NCBI GenBank assembly: GCA_020650975.1
Contig: JAIPMN010005676.1
Coordinates: 4,550 to 42,212 of the forward strand
Direction of reading: 5' to 3'
Length of the DNA: 37,663 bases
Origin: Apostichopus californicus
Taxonomy: Eukaryota > Echinodermata > Holothuroidea > Aspidochirotida > Stichopodidae
Below are positions 30,601-37,663 of this stretch, piece after piece (position 1 is the stretch's first letter; each line of letters begins with the position of its first letter). A model generated the notes under the pieces. That model saw nothing but the letters and a program-made list of their open reading frames with translations. It had not been told where the DNA came from and did no database searches. The position numbers were made by a program, and so were the translations under genes.

Positions 30601-32238
30601 TGTGTCTCGGTCTTCTCCCCAGTGTAGAAGCCCCAGTTAGTCGTTATCAGATAAAACTTGGTTTTCTTTACTCCAGTTTCACCAAGTTTAAGGTTTTTGA
30701 AGTATCATCTTATAGATTAAAGATGGAAATTAAATATACTTGTGGTTTAGTTTAGTGCTGTAACTCCCGTAAGACAGACATGTTGCAGTTTTCCAGTGGC
30801 TAATACCTGTTTCATTTTCCTTTTTCTTTTTTTTTGAAACATGTTCATGAAACCTCTGTTGTGGTTCACTCTCACAAACTGTGATCAAAAAGTTTCAGAA
30901 ATTTCTTCTAATAAATGTCACTCACACCCATTTGACGCAGTAGGTTAGAGACAAAGTTTAAACCATCGTCTTTTTACAGTGGAATATAGTTTTCCCAATG
31001 ATGGAGCAACAGAAACCCCTCCTGTCACTTCCATGCTCTGTCGTGAGAGGGTGTGAAGGGGCGTGAAGGGGTGTGCCCTCTTCTCGACTAAGAATCATTT
31101 CAAATAAATGGTCTTTTTTCTCTCTAAATCCTTTTTTCCCCCTCTTTTCTCTAGGTTTGGAGCCAATACTATTACGTCGGACACGTCTTGTATGGAACCT
31201 GGTTCCTCGTGTATTTCACCTTGATTGTTCCGAGGTTAAAGAAAATGGCCAAGACTGAAGAAAAGTAAGTCTTAGAAAAGTCTCTTTTTTCTGAGGGGGT
31301 GGGGAAGGGGGGGGAGGTCTTACAGTGTCTGCTATCTATTGCGTACATTTTCATCTTAGCCACAACAACAACCGTCAGTAAAATTGTATTTGTTGTACAA
31401 AAATTGCAAAAGATATTCCACTCTGATAAACTAGGGGCAGGTTTTCCAGTAGGAGAGTCGGCAGATTAATTTTCTGACGAAGGACGGCGACGTGTTTGTA
31501 TTTTCCAAATTGCATAAAACAGCAATTATATGGTCAAGCAGAATTGACCCGAAAAATTTGAATGTTCTCATCGAGACAGAGGTAAAGTGTTAAGAGGTAT
31601 TGTCTCCAGTTTTCTTGGCAGCGTATAATATGTTTTTCTACTACCAAGGGTCAATTTACAGCTTAACGTTCTAAGCTTTAAAGTTTGTTGCTGTTTTAAA
31701 AGAAAGTTTTTGGTTTGAAAAAGACATTTGTACCAGAGACCTTCAGAAATAAAGATTCTTGCTCTTTACCAGATGACTAATTCAGTCTTGTAAGTCTATC
31801 TGTCTGTCTGTGTGTCTGTCTGTGTACAGATAGGCGTCACCATCAATAATAAACATTGTGGGAAATTATTTTGGTACAAAACAGACACAACTTGTTATTT
31901 GCAGGGCGCTGCATAGTTTGAATCCCATTTTAGCCAATACAGTCATTTGTTCTTTCAAAATTTTGCTCATAATTCTTTTTTTGCCCCCTTTGGGGGGTGG
32001 AGGGGGGGGGGGGGTTAATGATATGTTTGGAATAAAATATGGTGCTAAGATATGTCACCATAATTATCCAACAGTTTTGGCTCCGGGTAAACAGTTGTCC
32101 GATAAATGAAGGTGGTGGACGACGTAATATGTGATCACAAACGTCCACTTTCCATGAGAACTATTTCATCATCACGAGATATTCAATATTTATCATCTCT
32201 TTTCTGTTCTCAGGGATAAATTAAAAAAGAGCGATTGA
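18573..32238 (+). CDS. LPCAT3: Lysophospholipid acyltransferase 5 (LPCAT3/MBOAT5), 12 exons
   Basis: Joined exons 18573-18663, 22475-22582, 23282-23388, 24566-24697, 25827-25934, 27115-27303, 27984-28070, 29274-29440, 29531-29678, 30398-30556, 31155-31264 and 32214-32238 encode 476 aa (human LPCAT3: 487), all GT-AG and in phase. MBOAT enzymes are multi-pass ER membrane proteins; LPCAT3 moves polyunsaturated acyl groups from acyl-CoA to lysophosphatidylcholine and related lysolipids (Lands cycle). Seen: many hydrophobic segments, YDIIWTTPHCIITLRMMGIA (121-140), SLLEL...GPQFSF (167-185), SFNLTTNLWTARYIYKRCRF with Asn321, and AVWHGF with catalytic His357, 36 residues apart as in human (Asn338/His374). 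The C-terminus KLKKSD is a KKxx retrieval signal. The ATG has A at -3, G at +4 and an in-frame upstream TAG. Identification rests on alignment to remembered human sequence and is strong throughout. Confidence 0.97.
18837..18954. repeat. Homopolymer-rich stretch in LPCAT3 intron 1
   Basis: G runs (18838-18856), a T run (about 18884-18896) and a C run (about 18937-18947) lie close together, flanking a short segment. They may be remnants of an inverted G/C-ended repeat; no family assigned. Confidence 0.4.
19908..20330 (-). mobile_element. LINE 3' end, minus strand
   Basis: A minus-strand frame encodes HSHRTRSAGQAHHNLCNTTF and on to AIRTWNSLTATIKSKPSKVT, ending FRKTLKKK-stop (20106). The HSxxTRSxx...R..WNSLP....PS...F...LK pattern is that of the C-terminal tail of non-LTR retrotransposon polyproteins. 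Downstream on that strand comes an AT-rich 3' UTR ending GGGGCTCAAATAAAGAAACA with an AAAGAAAC repeat tail. The reverse transcriptase is absent, so this is a 5'-truncated copy. Confidence 0.7.
20828..21362 (+). mobile_element. CR1/L2-type LINE 3' end, plus strand
   Basis: Encodes IAPLRRIQNAAAHLVSLTKK and HFTPVLRSLHWLPVSQRIQF then KILLLTYKAINGLAPQYITD, the well-known C-terminal region of CR1/L2-like reverse transcriptase polyproteins. After frame breaks around 21060-21145 it continues VDRAFSVAAASLWNELPFHD and FKRQLKTFLFDF, then a stop. The 3' end reads AAGCGCTTTGAAACGCTGTA and GCGCTATATAAATGCAATTT with ATTATGATTATT. It is a 5'-truncated, inactive copy in LPCAT3 intron 1. Confidence 0.88.
21826..22450 (+). 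repeat. Three tandem repeats of about 115-130 bp, third split by a MITE
   Basis: Units begin near 21826, 21941 and 22069 with GTCCCC(A/G)TTAAACTGTGAGC and share TTTACTGTATA, CTACATTGATAGG, CATTTTGCAACACTGTACAT and TTTTCAATGT. The third unit is interrupted at TTAA by the element at 22080-22322 and resumes at 22323. It ends just before the pyrimidine tract of LPCAT3 exon 2. Confidence 0.88.
22080..22322 (+). mobile_element. MITE family 2 (243 bp, TTAA-type site)
   Basis: The left end AGGTAGTCTGTATAGGCCCC and the right end (reverse-complemented AGGTATGCTGTATTTGCCCC) form imperfect terminal inverted repeats of about 28 bp. It is flanked by TTAA on the left and TGAA on the right. The neighbouring tandem units show the uninterrupted site as CCCC(A/G)TTAAACTGTGAGC, so the insertion is directly visible. 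No coding capacity. Confidence 0.82.
22475..22582 (+). CDS. LPCAT3: LPCAT3 exon 2
   Basis: IPLCYVLKDLLDGRPAFQKH and on to LSYLNYG (32-67), aligning with human YPFALFYRHYL...IAYFNFGN. Acceptor TTTTTACAG, donor ATG|GTAAGT, exit phase 1. Confidence 0.95.
22923..22936 (+). repeat. Poly-G tract
   Basis: A run of G interrupted only at its end, in LPCAT3 intron 2. Confidence 0.9.
23282..23388 (+). CDS. LPCAT3: LPCAT3 exon 3
   Basis: Completes Gly67 and encodes IDSGHYILSLLVNFALLRLV through FLFNM (68-102), aligning with LLCIVLQFLILRLMGRT. Donor ATG|GTGAGT; a MITE begins 14 bases after the donor. Confidence 0.96.
23403..23767 (+). mobile_element. MITE family 1, copy 2 (inverted relative to copy 1)
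   Basis: 365 bp between TTAA (23403-23406) and TTAA (23764-23767), the reverse complement of 4962-5328 with scattered differences. The termini AGGGTGTGAAGACTCGCGC and (reverse-complemented) AGGCATTAGAGACTCGCCCC match copy 1. It starts 14 bases downstream of the LPCAT3 exon 3 donor. A short open frame inside (MAARGLGRV...) is not a gene. Confidence 0.85.
23768..24565. other. LPCAT3 intron 3, remaining part
   Basis: Non-coding after the MITE. No exon or repeat recognised. Confidence 0.6.
24566..24697 (+). CDS. LPCAT3: LPCAT3 exon 4
   Basis: GYLLAAYYYVSTDGYDIIWT through LFDGQTPK (103-146), aligning closely with AYLLAGYYYTATGNYDIKWT. Acceptor TCTCTTAG, donor AAG|GTATGT, phases 0 and 0. Confidence 0.97.
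24698..25826. other. LPCAT3 intron 4
   Basis: AT-rich, with several AAAGG-TTTTAAAGG style runs at about 24845-24890 and 25095-25175, and a C/T-rich stretch at 25560-25640. No exon found. Confidence 0.6.
25827..25934 (+). CDS. LPCAT3: LPCAT3 exon 5
   Basis: EKLSKDQQATCISKAPSLLE through HFAGPQ (147-182), aligning with SLSSEQQ...VPSLLE...GPQ. Acceptor TTCTTCAG. The donor CAG|GTCCGT is weak, but it gives the correct GPQ|FS junction. Confidence 0.93.
25935..26830. other. LPCAT3 intron 5, first part
   Basis: Non-coding. Overlapping small frames on both strands at 26430-26860 resemble nothing I know. Confidence 0.6.
26831..27025 (+). mobile_element. tRNA-derived SINE family B with LINE-like tail
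   Basis: Head GCGTGGTGGCCAATTGGTTA with A box TGGCCAATTGG and B box GGTTCGATTCCTGCC, so tRNA-derived and unlike family A. The body includes GTGTCCTTGGGCAAGATGCA. The 3' end GGTATATAGCGCTATATAAA, AAGCAAAT and (TTA)n resembles the 3' end of the CR1/L2-type LINE at 21330-21362 (GCGCTATATAAATGCAATTT). It ends about 90 bases before LPCAT3 exon 6. Confidence 0.85.
27115..27303 (+). CDS. LPCAT3: LPCAT3 exon 6
   Basis: FSFKMYLDFIHEQGVYKAIK through SSEFE (183-245), aligning with FSMNHYMKLVQGEL...PALKRLSLG. Acceptor TTGGCCAG, donor GAG|GTGAAT, phases 0 and 0. Confidence 0.96.
27304..27983. other. LPCAT3 intron 6
   Basis: Non-coding, AT-rich. No repeat recognised. Confidence 0.6.
27984..28070 (+). CDS. 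LPCAT3: LPCAT3 exon 7
   Basis: HLPILEKVVKLSIFGVLFYF then KYIGFWLIT (246-274), aligning with HPFWFRCMYMLIWGKFVLYK. Acceptor TTTTACACAG after a long pyrimidine tract, donor ACG|GTAAGA, phases 0 and 0. It is short and easily missed. Confidence 0.93.
28071..28683. other. LPCAT3 intron 7, first part
   Basis: Non-coding. An AATAAACTGTTATTATGATT stretch at about 28497-28516 resembles a LINE-type tail, but no coding remnant precedes it. Confidence 0.45.
28684..29146. repeat. Three-arm duplication: two direct, one inverted
   Basis: About 28684-28812 and 28983-29080 are direct copies (TATCCGAAAA, CTCATGAAAGAGTCACGT, CAGTGTTGAATT). 29096-29146 is the reverse complement of 28748-28798 (TTTAACC.AGTTGAATTCGTT to ATGCTATCGTCAAGTTGGTA). 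The second copy and the inverted arm face each other across about 20-30 bases and could form a long hairpin in the LPCAT3 pre-mRNA. Confidence 0.85.
29274..29440 (+). CDS. LPCAT3: LPCAT3 exon 8 (active-site Asn)
   Basis: ESICMAAGLGYNGTDENGGH through SFNLTTNLWTA (275-329), aligning with EGVCILTGLGFNG...SFNINTNAWVA. It contains Asn321, the position of the conserved MBOAT Asn. Donor CAAG|GTATGG, exit phase 2. Confidence 0.97.
29531..29678 (+). CDS. LPCAT3: LPCAT3 exon 9 (catalytic His)
   Basis: Completes Arg330 and encodes YIYKRCRFLGNRFLSQGISL through VIAEDQ (331-379). His357 (codon 29610-29612) in AVWHGFYPGY is the invariant MBOAT His. Acceptor TTTGCCAG, donor CAG|GTGACT. Confidence 0.98.
29679..30397. 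other. LPCAT3 intron 9
   Basis: Non-coding. G-rich runs at 29710-29738 and 30155-30170. No exon or element recognised. Confidence 0.55.
30398..30556 (+). CDS. LPCAT3: LPCAT3 exon 10
   Basis: VINLCDKVPVLKALTSSPAA through VSKVHY (380-432), a membrane-spanning region aligning with the human LAAITVLQPFYYLVQQ...SMTAFCLF part. Acceptor CTCTGCAG, donor TAC|GTAAGT. Confidence 0.95.
30557..31154. other. LPCAT3 intron 10
   Basis: Non-coding. Only a short internal GGGTGTGAAGGGGCGTGAAG repeat at about 31048-31072 stands out. Confidence 0.55.
31155..31264 (+). CDS. LPCAT3: LPCAT3 exon 11
   Basis: VWSQYYYVGHVLYGTWFLVY through KKMAKTEE (433-468), aligning with KVYKSIYFLGHIFFLSLLFI. Acceptor TTCTCTAG, donor AAAA|GTAAGT, exit phase 2. 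Confidence 0.96.
31265..32213. other. LPCAT3 intron 11
   Basis: Non-coding. A (TGTC)n-like tract at about 31797-31826 and a G tract at 31988-32014. No exon recognised. Confidence 0.55.
32214..32238 (+). CDS. LPCAT3: LPCAT3 exon 12 (KKSD tail and stop)
   Basis: Only 25 coding bases: completes Lys469, then DKLKKSD and TGA. KKSD at the end is a canonical KKxx ER-retrieval signal, matching the KLKKxx end of human LPCAT3. Acceptor TTCTCAG. Confidence 0.93.
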
Positions 32239-33242
32239 ACATAACAGAGAGAGGACCATCCTTCTCAGACGAACACTGTCGTAGAATTTCTCAAGCTTTC
32301 ACAGAGCAAATTTGCTCACTGCCGAAGAATACATGTCACTCATGAGTTCCGAAGAAGAAATTCATTTTGTTCCTGCCTGGACCATAACGTACAAAATCCA
32401 CTCGAACAAAATTATGTAGCACCTTCGACTTTGTCAATTGCTGTTTGTTTGGTTTGTTGATGAGAGGAGCACCGTTTTCTAATTTCTATTCTTGTTTTTC
32501 TGGGGAGGTGACTGGCATTACTTAAAAACATCTTAATTTTGGTTGAATTTATTTTTTCATATCTTATTTATGACTCCATTTAGAATATTAAGGTTTGCTC
32601 TGAGTCGGAAAGAAAGGCTTACGTCCTATTCCCCATTCTCTTAAAGCAGATTTTTTATTTTATAATAGATCATGGTTACTATATATGTTTTTTGTATTCC
32701 TATACACTTCTGAAAAAAACATATTAACCATACATTTTATGATTCACTTGACTTGTTTCATTTCAAATAATAAAGAATAAACTCCCCCCAAAAAATCTGT
32801 TTTACGAGCTTCTGCATGCTATCGATACTAAAACAAAGAAAAGACCTTCGCAGTGTGGAGGAAGCTCTTTACATGAAATCCCACTGAAATCATTGAATTA
32901 TATGTTAATTAAAATTGGGCAACTTGCCAGCAGCGGTCGACCAAAATGGACATTTGTGTCAAGTTACTGTTTGCTTGGAAGAATCGATGATGTTTGGTAC
33001 ACTTTTTATTTTGCAGTTTTATTTACAAAAAAAAATTATCGTTTGAAACTTGGTGGTTCATTAATATTATTTTTTTGCCAATTTGTAGCAATGGTGTTGT
33101 TGTTTCCTCATATTCAATTATTCACTAAAACTAACTTTTTGGAGTGTTGGCTTCTAACGATCAAAAGAACATGTAATTAACTGTATTCCCTGAATAGTCA
33201 AACCTCCTGGGAGAGTAATATTTTTATGTTGACAAAAATAAA
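32239..33242 (+). other. LPCAT3: LPCAT3 3' UTR with candidate poly(A) signals
   Basis: AATAAA occurs at 32769-32774 and 32776-32781, and again at 33237-33242, where it is followed by GT-rich sequence (GTCAGTGTGCTAGACGTGTG), the better-looking processing site. A 95-codon frame at 32893-33180 in between is judged to be chance. Confidence 0.5.
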
Positions 33243-33502
33243 CGTGGCTTTCACCGTCCGTCAGTGTGCTAGACGTGTGAACAGTATTCCTGACTTACTT
33301 GAATATGTTATTGTCATGTATGGTTGTGTGTAAGATGTCGTGCCTAACAACTATTGGTAAATTGATTTGTAAAGAACAGGGGAACTGAAACCGATGCTGG
33401 TACGATTTACGTCGTCATGCAGGGAATTCGTAGGGTTTAGCATGGTAGACTATAATTTTTCATTGAAATAATTATAAGATACCTCTAACAATCTTATCTA
33501 AA

Positions 33503-33518
33503 ACACACACACACACAC
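33503..33518. repeat. (CA)n microsatellite
   Basis: Eight CA units. Confidence 0.9.
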
Positions 33519-33584
33519 TTAGACATGCATATATAGGAATAAAGGGATAATCCCCGGTAATCCCGACGATGAGTCTATATATTC

Positions 33585-33715
33585 CAGGGGTATAACTTGA
33601 AGTTAACAGTTGTCTGATGATCGCTCAACGCGTGAAACTCTGAGTAACAACTCTAGTGTTCCACTAGTCTCAACATACATATATATACATATATATACAT
33701 ATTACATATATATAC
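33585..33715 (+). mobile_element. Penelope-like tail-type motif plus TATA microsatellite
   Basis: GTTGTCTGATGATCGCTCAA then CGCGTGAAACTCTGAG, ending in a (ACATATAT)n tract. The CTGATGATCGC...GAAAC string resembles 3' tails I associate with Penelope-like or other marine retroelements, from memory only. No coding sequence. Confidence 0.35.
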
Positions 33716-33821
33716 GACAGGTTATCAAAGCCAATAAACAATATTGAAACCTTCAAACATACTACACACCATGTGATGTATTACACAACTCCCTGATTAA
33801 ACTTGCAAAAATAATTCCTTA

Positions 33822-34371
33822 AGTGGATACCTGGTTACAAAACAAATACCCTAACTGGATATATACCTGGTTACAAAACAAATCCCTAAATGGATATATA
33901 CCTGGTTAAAAAACAAATTCCTTAAATGGATATATACCTGGTTACAAAACAAATCCCTAAATGGACATATACCTGGTGACAAAACATATTCCCTAAATGG
34001 ATATATACCTGGTTACAAAACAAATCCCTTAAATGGATTTATACCTGGTTACAAAACATATCCCTTAAATGGATTTATACCTGGTTAAAAAACAATTCCT
34101 TAAATGGATATATACCTGGTTACAAAAACAAATCCCTAAATGGACATATTCCTGGTGACAAAACATATTCCCTAAATGGATATATACCTGGTTACAAAAC
34201 AAATCCCTTAAATGGATTTATACCTGGTTACAAAACAAATCCTTAAATGGATATATACCTGGTTACAAAACAAATCCCTAAATGGATATATACCTGGTTA
34301 CAAAACAAATTCCCTAAATGGATATATACCTGGTTACAAAACAAATTCCTTAAATGGATATATACATGGTT
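33822..34371 (+). repeat. Minisatellite, about 36-bp unit, about 15 copies
   Basis: Tandem AAATGGATATATACCTGGTT then ACAAAACAAATCCCT, with single-base indels between copies. Intergenic, about 600 bases beyond the LPCAT3 3' end. Confidence 0.95.
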
Positions 34372-34594
34372 GACTGTAGGCAACTGATACATGTTTTAAC
34401 CCCGTGTCCGCTTAAATTGGGGGCGCTGACGATATACTCATGAAGTCATTTTAAGTATCACAAGTCCCTTCGAAATGAATAAATCATTATTTCTCTCTAT
34501 ATTTGCAGACCCCCATCGTACTTTCCCAGGCCCTCTAATCCCCCCCTCGACCCTATCGATTGGATAAAAGGGACTTAGTCACGTAGCAACATAT

Positions 34595-34800
34595 CCTCCT
34601 GTACTGCACGGAACTCGCGAAGAAGCCATCATTGGCTTATCAAGCTGACCGAAGTCAGTCTCTTAGATTCATATTTAACGTCCATGATTATGAATTGGCA
34701 ACAACTCTGTAACTGGACGACATACATTAATCTTGGAGTGACTCGAACTCGGGACCTTATTAATGAAAGGCACCGGCGTTAACCACTGAGCTAACACTCC
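34595..34800 (-). mobile_element. SINE family A, copy 3
   Basis: The reverse complement begins GGAGTGTTAGCTCAGTGG, has B box GAGTTCGAGTCACTCC, and continues with the same body as 14256-14476, losing only a few bases. It shows that the SINE's own 5' end is GGAGTG, without the 180-base upstream block seen in the NPL-like gene introns. Confidence 0.9.
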
Positions 34801-34994
34801 GTGATTATGTAGATTTAATAACCTGATGATGGGTATTAGTTATTCAACCGGATTGGAGTATGAACACGATACCCACTTTTAAGAAAATTATCAGATAATT
34901 TCTCGACCTTGCCTCGTCATTACATAACAGAAGTATATATGCGTTCATTTCGTAGTAATTAACTTAAATTGAAAATCAATGCATCGTTTCTGAA

Positions 34995-35099
34995 GTCTGA
35001 TTGGTCGTTCCTCCTTTGACGTAAACAGTCAACAGGATAAAAAAGACTTTCATTTTCAACTGATTTTGTCTGTTTCATTTTTGCACAAATTTGTTGAAT
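34995..35099 (+). promoter_or_regulatory. Promoter-like region before the 35100 ORF
   Basis: An inverted CCAAT box (ATTGG, 35000-35004) and a TATA-like AGGATAAAAAAG (about 35034-35045) lie 55-100 bases upstream of an ATG in good context. This is a plausible core promoter, but such motifs occur by chance in AT-rich DNA. Confidence 0.35.
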
Positions 35100-35279
35100 A
35101 TGGTGGCTAAAGTTATCGACATAATTACGAAGGTCTTAAGTATACGAAAGTTGTTATTTGGCGTGCAAGCGAATAAAAAAAACCAGCCGAAGTATAGCAA
35201 TGAAAGTCACATAAAAGCATATGAACAGCTAAAGCTTAACACTGAATTATATTTCTTCGGGGATGGATATGGTCGGTAA
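35100..35279 (+). CDS. Unidentified small ORF or first coding exon
   Basis: ATG at 35100 (A at -3, G at +4) opens a 59-codon frame: MVAKVIDIITKVLSIRKLLF, then a Lys/Asn-rich part, then AYEQLKLNTELYFFGDGYGR. Its composition is balanced and not repeat-like. The frame ends where a strong donor CG|GTAAGG sits (35277 onward), so the real protein may continue by splicing rightward. Joining to the acceptor at 36545 (TTCTAAACCAG) would add only about nine residues before a stop. No family recognised; it may be a chance frame. Confidence 0.3.
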   Translation: MVAKVIDIITKVLSIRKLLFGVQANKKNQPKYSNESHIKAYEQLKLNTELYFFGDGYGR

Positions 35280-36540
35280 GGTGAGAGAGAGGTGGGGGGG
35301 GGGGGGGAGGAGCCATATACGGGAAAGGGGAGGAGGGAGAAAAACACATGTACGCTACCTTTGTCATTCATTTTTAATTATTAATTTAAAACAATCAAAT
35401 GGAACCGAGTAAAATTTGTTTGTTTAGGATGATATATAGTGCAACATCATCTAAATCACCACATAATGGATAAGAAAGAAATTTAGAAGCAACAATGTAC
35501 AAATATTCACCCCTCTTACTCACAACACACTTCGCGCAAAACGTAAGTATTGTGATCATTTATCGACTTTGCAGTTGATGTTTGGTATTAAAAATATAAT
35601 TGTCTTGCAAGGAGGTAGGGGGGTTACAGCCCCGGGCCAGGGGTAAACTAAAGGGCTCATGGAAATCAAGCATAATGTAATCTCATTTTCATAATATATT
35701 TAAGGAAATATGAAGACCTCTAAAATGGGGGCCGAGTGACATAATTGTCCTAGGGTCCCGAGGTGAGTATATCTCTCAACGTCCCTGTCAGGAGGTAGCC
35801 TAAGCAGTCTAACATAGGCCTATATATGTATATATACACTAATGTGCTTTATAATTAGCTAATAGGGTACGTGGTTTTTTCGAAGTGTTGATTCAAGTGA
35901 CCAGATGGTAATGTTTGAGGGGAAAACACATACACAGAGGGTGGTAGTAAAATGCTTATTAAAGTCGGATCATAGGTGACCCTTATTTGAATTTCTAGTT
36001 TATTTAGTGGGCCAATACTATAATGACCTTTAACCACGATCATATGCAAATCTATTCCTATTCGTGGGGTGGGTGCCGGGGATCGGGGGGGGGGGCTCAT
36101 GTTACTTCATAGTAGCGACCCAGCACCGGTAAATGACCACGGTGCGTGGTTACAGTCTCGATGCTGGATAATGACCATGGGTTTTAGAGATGGTAAAGTT
36201 GTTTGGTTTTTCGCGCCTAAGCTCTCTTTCTTGGGTGACGTTTCCGAAAAAAATAGGCCTACTTTTCCCAATTATTTTCTTTATCCAATTTCGGTAAAAC
36301 ACACATACGTATAATATACGAGTCTTTTGCAGTGCTCGGAATGAGACATTACGTGTTACAAACACAGAACCGTTGCATGCCGATGGTAATAAATAACAGT
36401 TTACGGTTTAGACAAAACCAACAATGTATACATAATGGTGTGTATGTGCATGTTAGAACACAGTCCACAAAGTTTCGGTCTATTATACATCAAAACAAAA
36501 GAGACTTGATGAACTAAATGACTTAAATAAGTTATTTCTA
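35280..36540. other. Intergenic, G-rich and repeat-like
   Basis: G tracts at about 35293-35309 and 36084-36096, a TATA microsatellite near 35820-35836, and GGGCCAGGGGTAAACTAAAG-type sequence (35633 on) that looks like an old repeat. No gene recognised. Confidence 0.45.
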
Positions 36541-37576
36541 AACCAGGTACGGACCAAGGAGGTCTGGGTATGTGTAGCCTGACTTCGGCTTTGAGTACAA
36601 CGGTTCTGTATGCTGCCGTGTTGGACGAATCTTACCGTAATGGCAATTACCGACAGTGCGATCCGCGTTATAGTCATTGCCGACTTTGCAATCCGCCGTG
36701 CCCCTCACAATTTTGCAAGGTCGACAAGAGTGACTCCATAGTTTCCCTTTCGGAAAACAACAAAAACACAAAAAGAAAGGGAAAGCTATCGAAGTTCGAT
36801 TTGTATATGTGATTTACCGTATCTTCTTGTCACAAGAGATTCAATGTTCCAGTCCCACAGTGACACACATAAACTCGACGTAAAAACGATATTTTCAGTT
36901 CAAGCTCAGCAATTTTAATTAATGATTTCGTCATTGAGAACTCAAATTTGACCTATTTTTTTCTTATATTCTTAATTCTTTTTATTATATTATGTTTTAT
37001 CGCTTATAGATTGGAAATGGACTGTACATGGTCATTTAATTTGAAAATTAATCTCTTGTGGATTATTGTATTGTTCTGTCAAAGGGGAAAAGGTCATAAT
37101 AGACATAACAGAAGAAGAAGAATATTACAAATATGTAATTGTGATTGCTTTCTCTTTTAAGTGACTGTAGGGTATGCTTGACATCTTTCTGAAACTATGG
37201 AATACTTTCCTCAATTTTGAGTTTCTTAAAAGCATCAAACGAATGTCATACACAAGGGGGGAAATTTTCTTCTATATTTTTTAGTTTTTCCGATATAATT
37301 TTCAAGGCTTTCACTTGCTGCAATTACATGATTGCAAAGATTTACTTGATATCAAAAATATCTGAGTTTGGATGAGAGCTGATCTGTTAAATTACTGTAA
37401 GTATTCTGAGGTACATTTTCGTAAAAACAAGCTATGTTAGCTAAAAAATGTCTATAAACCGGAGCTGAAATTGTCAAGTATACTGCGGTAATGAAATTGA
37501 ACAATTTTTTGGGGAAAAGGAACAGCACGAATCCATGTAGTAATTGGAAACATTCGCTTATTCAACAAGCTCCTTA
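36541..37576. other. Intergenic, no gene recognised
   Basis: An 80-codon plus frame (36570-36812) with eight Cys and a Lys-rich end is the only conspicuous one. I recognise no family and see no clear splice context beyond the AG at 36545. The remainder is AT-rich and non-coding. Confidence 0.4.
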
Positions 37577-37633
37577 TTAAAACACCGAGGCAGTATTCTT
37601 GTTATTTTTCTTCTTCTTTTCGTGTTTCTTGTG
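37577..37633 (-). CDS. Possible Lys-rich terminal exon at window edge
   Basis: The minus strand reads HKKHEKKKKNNKNTASVF then TAA (37579-37577), preceded by an acceptor-like TTTCTCCCAG. The frame remains open to the window end without it. It could be the last exon of a gene lying to the right with a basic C-terminus, but it is short and low in complexity. Confidence 0.22.
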   Translation of the reverse strand, partial: HKKHEKKKKNNKNTASVF

Positions 37634-37663
37634 CTGGGAGAAACTACATTTCTTCACTGAGGG

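Noticed and set aside
32893..33180. 95-codon plus-strand frame
   Set aside because: Lies in the probable LPCAT3 3' UTR, is AT-driven, and has no recognisable domain.
33822..34371. Regular repeats that might suggest a CRISPR array
   Set aside because: Units are contiguous with no unique spacers, and the genome is eukaryotic; it is a minisatellite.

Overview
This is eukaryotic (animal) nuclear DNA: AT-rich, with short exons split by long introns, GT-AG splice sites, minisatellites, tRNA-derived SINEs, LINE 3' ends and MITE-like elements. The style of the genes and repeats suggests a marine deuterostome, most likely an echinoderm. A holothurian is my best guess, but the sequence does not prove it.

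Two complete protein-coding genes can be reconstructed by joining exons with consistent reading phase. On the minus strand (about 16441 down to 6234) lies an N-acetylneuraminate lyase (NPL)-like gene of the DapA/NanA aldolase family: 12 coding exons, 315 aa. The Schiff-base Lys and the catalytic Tyr are kept, but several substrate-pocket residues are changed. On the plus strand (18573 to 32238) lies an LPCAT3/MBOAT5-type lysophospholipid acyltransferase: 12 coding exons, 476 aa. It keeps the MBOAT Asn and His and ends in a KKxx endoplasmic-reticulum retrieval signal. The genes diverge from a 2.1 kb spacer (16442-18572) that must hold both promoters.

Layout. 1-5866: no gene; a 24-bp minisatellite (about 2793-3140), a perfect inverted repeat (2583-2627), a TTAA-flanked MITE (4962-5328) and a retroelement-like tail (5640-5860). 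5867-16441: NPL-like gene; its introns hold a 110-bp direct repeat, an AT microsatellite, a 36/26-bp minisatellite, an 18-bp minisatellite open on both strands, two copies of a SINE-containing block, and a spliceable in-frame extra exon (15717-15794). 18573-33242: LPCAT3 gene; its introns hold two LINE 3' ends, tandem repeats broken by a second MITE, an inverted copy of the first MITE 14 bp from a splice donor, a second SINE family that shares the LINE tail, and an inverted duplication. 33243-37663: mostly non-coding; a 36-bp minisatellite, a reverse SINE copy, one candidate small gene or first exon (35100-35279) with a promoter-like region, and a weak candidate lysine-rich terminal exon at the right edge.

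The two genes act in unrelated pathways (amino-sugar/aldolase chemistry and phospholipid remodelling). I see no operon-like logic beyond possible shared promoter control. The most interesting signals are the altered active site of the NPL-like enzyme, its possible extra exon, and the two TTAA-type MITE families with similar ends.
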